Part shown: piece after piece, positions 60,825 to 64,000 of the stretch | Position numbering within the stretch: position 1 is the first letter of the stretch | Layout of the letters: each line of letters begins with the position of its first letter | DNA from: Planctomycetales bacterium | GTDB taxonomy: Bacteria; Planctomycetota; Planctomycetia; Pirellulales; Pirellulaceae | DNA length: 64,000 bases | NCBI GenBank assembly: GCA_020426845.1 | Contig: JAGQPF010000517.1 | Location: forward strand, 1 to 64,000 | Direction: 5' to 3' | The notes under the pieces: generated by a model | What the model was told of the DNA's origin: nothing | Databases searched by the model: none | Seen by the model: only the letters and a program-made list of their open reading frames with translations | Translations under genes and position numbers: made by a program

Positions 60825-63125
60825 TTGAACCGCAAACGCTTCTTCATTCTGCTGCTCTACCTGGTGCTGTTGCTGCCATTGGTGGTGTCGGGCGCCATTC
60901 AGGCGTTGCAAACCAACGCCAACTCGCCCATCGATTGGGTCTCGGCCGAGTTTCCGGCCAAGCGAGTGTATGCGGAGTTTCGCCAGCAGTTCGGCCCGGG
61001 CGACGTCGTCGTCATGAGCTGGCCGGGGTGCACGGTCGACGAGGCGAGATTGGACCCATTGATGGTCAGCCTGCGGCAGTCGAAGGCGTTCCACAGCCCG
61101 GAGCTCGAGCCTTACTTTGAACGCGTCGCTTGCGGTCGCGAGGAGGTGCTCAAGCTGACGGCCGACCCGATGTTCCTTTCGGAGACGGAGGCCCGCGCCC
61201 GCCTGCAAGGGGCCTTGCTGGGAAGCGACGGCCACCAGACATGCGTCGTGGTGACTTTCAACGAGCTGGGCTTGGCGGACCGCTCGCGCATCGTGCCGCT
61301 GCTGAAACGGGCCGCCGTCAAGTTTTGTGGCGCACGCCCTGGCGAGCTGCGTTTGGCCGGGCCCGTCATTGACGGGCTCACGGTGGATGACGCCAGCCAG
61401 CGCTCCATGAAGGCGTTTGCCCCGCTCTCCAATGTCGTCGTGCTCGTGCTCTGCTGGCTGTGCCTCGACTCGGTGCCCGCCGCGCTGCTGGTGTTTGGCG
61501 TGTCGGTGTTCTGCCAGGGACTGACGTTGGCAATCATCCACTACTGCGGCGACAAGATGTCCGCTCTGTTGATCGTGATGCCGCCGCTGATTCAGGTGCT
61601 CGCCGTCGCCGGCGGAATTCATCTGGTCAACTACTACTTCGACACGGCCCGCGGCTCGGGACAGCGCGGCGCGGTGGATCGCGCCCTACGGATGGGTTGG
61701 CTGCCGTGCGCGTTGTCGTCAGCGACGACGGCCATCGGCTTGGGCTCGCTGCTGGTGAGCGGGCTGCTGCCGGTTCGCGCTTTCGGCGGCTATGCCGCCA
61801 TCGGCGTGCTCGTCACCTTGGCGGTGTTGTTGACGATCATCCCCGGCGCGCTGCAGTTGCGCCCGATCGCGCCTCCCGCGCTGCCTGCCGACGGCGGCCG
61901 ACTGAAATGGGAACGGCTCGTCGACTGGCTCCACGGCCGGCATCTCGCCGTGGCGCTGGGCGCGGTGGCGTTGATGGCCGTGATGACAATCGGCGCGGCG
62001 CGGATCAACACGTCGGTGCGGATCGAAACGCTGTTTCAACCACAGTCACCGATACTCCAGGACTACGCCTGGCTCGAGCAGCAGATTGGACCGCTGGTGC
62101 CGATCGAGGTCGTGCTGACCTACGACAGCCGCTCAAGCCGCCCGCTCCCCGAGCGGCTGCGACTCGTGCACGACGTCGACGCGGCGATCAAGGCCATGCC
62201 GCGCGTTGGCAGCGTATTGTCGGCCGTCGATTTTCTGCCGCCCGAGCTGGCCGATCCGCACGTGCCGGAAAGCCCGGAGGAGGCAGGCTTGCAGCAGGCA
62301 ATGCTCGAGGCGTCCCAAGAGGCGGTCGTCGCGGCCAATTACCTGCACACCACGGGACGGCACGAGCACTGGCGAGTCACGGGCTTCGTCAGCGCGTTGG
62401 ATGACGTCGACTACGGGCGGTTCCTCGAGGACGTGCGCGCCAAAGTGGAGCCGTTGCTGCCCGCCGGCGGCGCGGGACCGAATGGAGTGACGGCCGCGTA
62501 CACTGGCATCATGCCGCTGGTGCACGAGATTCAGCGGCAATTGCTGCGCGATCTGTTCGTCAGCTTTCTGTCGGCGTTTGTCGTGATCGCCATCGTGATG
62601 ACACTGGTCCAAGCCGGCTTCCTGGCCGGCCTGGCGGCGATGATTCCCAACGTGTTTCCGACATTGCTGCTATTCGGCGCGCTGGGTTGGATCCAATTCC
62701 CGATGGACATCGGCTCGGTCATGACCGCCAGCGTGGCGTTGGGCATCGCCGTCGACGACACGCTGCACTTTCTCACTTTTTTCCGCAATCAGCTCGCCGC
62801 GGGCCGCTCGCGACGCGATGCGGTGCTCGAAGCGTGCCGGCACTGCGGGAAGGCGATGATGCACACGACATTGATCTGCGGCCTGGGCATGATGACGCTC
62901 TCGTACGCCGAATTCCTGCCGACCGCGCGATTTGCCTGGATGATGATGGCGCTGCTGGTGATCGCGCTGGCCGGTGATTTGATTGTCTTGCCGGCCTTGC
63001 TGCTGGGGCCTGTCGGCCGGCTCTTTGAAGGCTCGTCCTCGCCGGCGGGCCACTTGCCGGCGCCTGCGGTCGGCGCCCCGCGTCCAGCCGCCCAGTCTGT
63101 CCCCAAGGAGCTGACAACATCATGA
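60825..63125 (+). CDS. RND/MMPL-family exporter
   Basis: A 766-residue RND-type transporter, probably exporting a lipid. Layout: helix 1 (FFILLLYLVLLLPLVVSGAI), a periplasmic loop of ~200 residues, five helices (VVVLVLCWLCLDSVPAALLVFGVSVF, LLIVMPPLIQVLAVAGGIHLV, and others), helix 7 (VALGAVALMAVMTIG), a second loop, then five helices ending in GLGMMTLSYAEFLPTARFAWMMMALLVIALAGDLI. Sequence DDTLHFLTFFRN matches the family motif, with Asp pairs needed for proton transfer. Internal two-fold repeat is evident. Starts at TTG 60825 because no ATG is in frame; an earlier TTG at 60801 is possible. Stop overlaps the next ATG (ATGA). Confidence 0.85.
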   Translation: MNRKRFFILLLYLVLLLPLVVSGAIQALQTNANSPIDWVSAEFPAKRVYAEFRQQFGPGDVVVMSWPGCTVDEARLDPLMVSLRQSKAFHSPELEPYFERVACGREEVLKLTADPMFLSETEARARLQGALLGSDGHQTCVVVTFNELGLADRSRIVPLLKRAAVKFCGARPGELRLAGPVIDGLTVDDASQRSMKAFAPLSNVVVLVLCWLCLDSVPAALLVFGVSVFCQGLTLAIIHYCGDKMSALLIVMPPLIQVLAVAGGIHLVNYYFDTARGSGQRGAVDRALRMGWLPCALSSATTAIGLGSLLVSGLLPVRAFGGYAAIGVLVTLAVLLTIIPGALQLRPIAPPALPADGGRLKWERLVDWLHGRHLAVALGAVALMAVMTIGAARINTSVRIETLFQPQSPILQDYAWLEQQIGPLVPIEVVLTYDSRSSRPLPERLRLVHDVDAAIKAMPRVGSVLSAVDFLPPELADPHVPESPEEAGLQQAMLEASQEAVVAANYLHTTGRHEHWRVTGFVSALDDVDYGRFLEDVRAKVEPLLPAGGAGPNGVTAAYTGIMPLVHEIQRQLLRDLFVSFLSAFVVIAIVMTLVQAGFLAGLAAMIPNVFPTLLLFGALGWIQFPMDIGSVMTASVALGIAVDDTLHFLTFFRNQLAAGRSRRDAVLEACRHCGKAMMHTTLICGLGMMTLSYAEFLPTARFAWMMMALLVIALAGDLIVLPALLLGPVGRLFEGSSSPAGHLPAPAVGAPRPAAQSVPKELTTS

Positions 63126-63883
63126 CACCTCCGACCGAAGCCATGACAGCCGCCCAACGCCCGGCGGAGCCGCCCTGCGACCTCCGCCAACGCTGCCGCT
63201 TGCCGGAGCTGATGGACGATCCGCAGTTGGATGAGCAACAGCACCACGCCGCTTTGCAGGGACTGCGGCGTGTGAATCAAATCAGCCGCAGCGCGGGAAT
63301 CCTGTGGCCTTCGCTGCGGCGAATGGCGGCCTCCCACGGCGGACAGCCGCTCCGCGTGCTCGATGTCGGCTCGGGAGGCGGCGACGTCGTGGTGGCGCTG
63401 GCAAGGCGAGCGGCTCGAGCGGGGCTGGAGCTGCAGATCGACGGCTGCGACGTCAGCCAGCGAGCCGTCGACTATGCCGAGCAGTACGCCGCCGAGCACA
63501 GCCCCGCGGAGCATCAATTCTTTGTCGCCGACGCGCTCGGCAACGAGCTGCCCGGGCAGTATGACGTCATCATGTGCTCGCTGTTTCTGCACCATCTCTC
63601 GGAAGACGACGGGCGGCAGCTCCTGTCCCGCATGGCGCAGGCCTGCCGCAGCGCGGTGCTCGTCAACGATCTGAGACGCACTCGCTTCGGCTATGCAATG
63701 GCCGTCGTGGGCTGTCGCCTGCTGACTCGTTCGCCGGTGGTGCACGTCGATGGCCCGCTCTCGGTTCGCGCGGCGCTGTCCGATCACGAAGCGCTCCGCT
63801 TGGCCAGTGAGGCCGGGCTGGCTGGGGCCAAACTGACACGACATTGGCCCCAGCGGTTCCTCCTCACCTGGAACAAGCCATGA
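63122..63883 (+). CDS. class I SAM-dependent methyltransferase
   Basis: A 253-residue methyltransferase. Motif I RVLDVGSGGGDVVVALA near residue 79, DGCDVSQRAV, then VIMCSLFLHHLSEDDGRQLL. The C-terminal half (SAVLVNDLRRTRFGYAMA, LSVRAALSDHEALRLASEAGL) resembles enzymes found next to FAD-dependent reductases and type III polyketide synthases in other bacteria. It follows the RND gene and precedes the FAD gene by ATGA overlaps on both sides. Substrate unknown. Confidence 0.85.
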   Translation: MTPPTEAMTAAQRPAEPPCDLRQRCRLPELMDDPQLDEQQHHAALQGLRRVNQISRSAGILWPSLRRMAASHGGQPLRVLDVGSGGGDVVVALARRAARAGLELQIDGCDVSQRAVDYAEQYAAEHSPAEHQFFVADALGNELPGQYDVIMCSLFLHHLSEDDGRQLLSRMAQACRSAVLVNDLRRTRFGYAMAVVGCRLLTRSPVVHVDGPLSVRAALSDHEALRLASEAGLAGAKLTRHWPQRFLLTWNKP

Positions 63884-64000
63884 CCCGGGCCCCAACTCCC
63901 CCATCGTCCGCTCGATCGTCGCCATCATCGATCACGGACGTCGACTGCTGGAACGGCGATGTCTGGGACTGCATCGTCGTCGGCGCCGGTCCCGCCGGCG
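63880..64000 (+). CDS. FAD-dependent oxidoreductase, N-terminus only (cut by window edge)
   Basis: Only the first 40 residues are visible. After a Ser/Pro-rich start, the sequence WDCIVVGAGPAG gives a Rossmann GxGxxG motif for FAD. Its ATG overlaps the preceding stop (ATGA). In the type of cluster suggested here it would be a flavoprotein hydroxylase or geranylgeranyl-reductase-like enzyme. The rest lies outside the window. Confidence 0.8.
   Translation, partial: MTRAPTPPSSARSSPSSITDVDCWNGDVWDCIVVGAGPAG

Overview
The window looks like chromosomal DNA of a Planctomycetota bacterium, probably Pirellulales; genus and species cannot be told from the sequence. Reasons: high G+C, a DUF1501 protein with a twin-arginine-like leader, a PQQ-type beta-propeller protein, several Ser/Thr kinases beside ECF sigma factors, an N-terminal LECRRLLA-type export motif on a dockerin protein, a multihaem cytochrome next to an ASPIC/UnbV FG-GAP protein, a P-selective-porin-type channel, and dense families of short palindromic repeats that even sit in frame inside genes. 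No rRNA, tRNA, CRISPR, integrase or transposase was seen.

Layout. 0-8.4 kb: a methyltransferase; a 600-bp segment flanked by ~115-bp inverted repeats and carrying a small unknown gene; a beta-propeller secreted protein; a membrane-anchored Ser/Thr kinase; an ECF sigma factor; a SpoU rRNA methyltransferase. 8.7-13.5 kb: a DevBCA-type ABC exporter operon (adaptor, two FtsX-like permeases, ATPase) whose ATPase carries a C-terminal cyclic-nucleotide-binding domain. 13.5-23.4 kb: a 73-bp tandem array, two convergent overlapping genes (small membrane protein and a hybrid sensor without a recognisable phospho-acceptor His), an SDR plus small membrane protein, pyruvate kinase, an orphan NarL-type histidine kinase and a secreted esterase. 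23.4-35.6 kb, mostly minus strand: FG-GAP/ASPIC protein and pentahaem cytochrome, a secreted Cys-rich protein, a Ser/Thr kinase, a methyltransferase-Maf-pseudouridine synthase operon, a zinc-ribbon membrane protein and a 7Fe-type ferredoxin. 35.8-47.4 kb: sigma-kinase pair, dockerin protein, a 41-residue membrane protein, pyruvate carboxylase with a Gfo/Idh/MocA oxidoreductase, two small membrane proteins, DUF1501.

47.4-55.5 kb, minus strand: a tightly coupled operon for inorganic carbon uptake. It encodes DabA (with the four expected zinc ligands), two NuoL/NuoM-like proton-channel subunits and a SulP transporter fused to STAS and SbtB/PII-like domains. This is the most striking system in the window. 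Pyruvate carboxylase, a bicarbonate user, lies 4 kb away.

58.3-64 kb, plus strand, cut by the window edge: a chain of six genes, linked by ATGA overlaps except at the RND gene (YceI, methyltransferase, ICMT-like membrane methyltransferase, RND transporter, methyltransferase, FAD oxidoreductase). It looks like a lipid or polyketide tailoring and export operon whose core synthase may lie just outside.

Four short repeat families recur: A (core GGGCGTCCTCGCCC), B (GGGCCTC...GAGGCCC), C (CCCTCGCTGACGCTTCGGG) and D (GACGGACTGGAAGTCCGTC). A, B and D are palindromic, and B and D have entered coding regions without breaking the frame.
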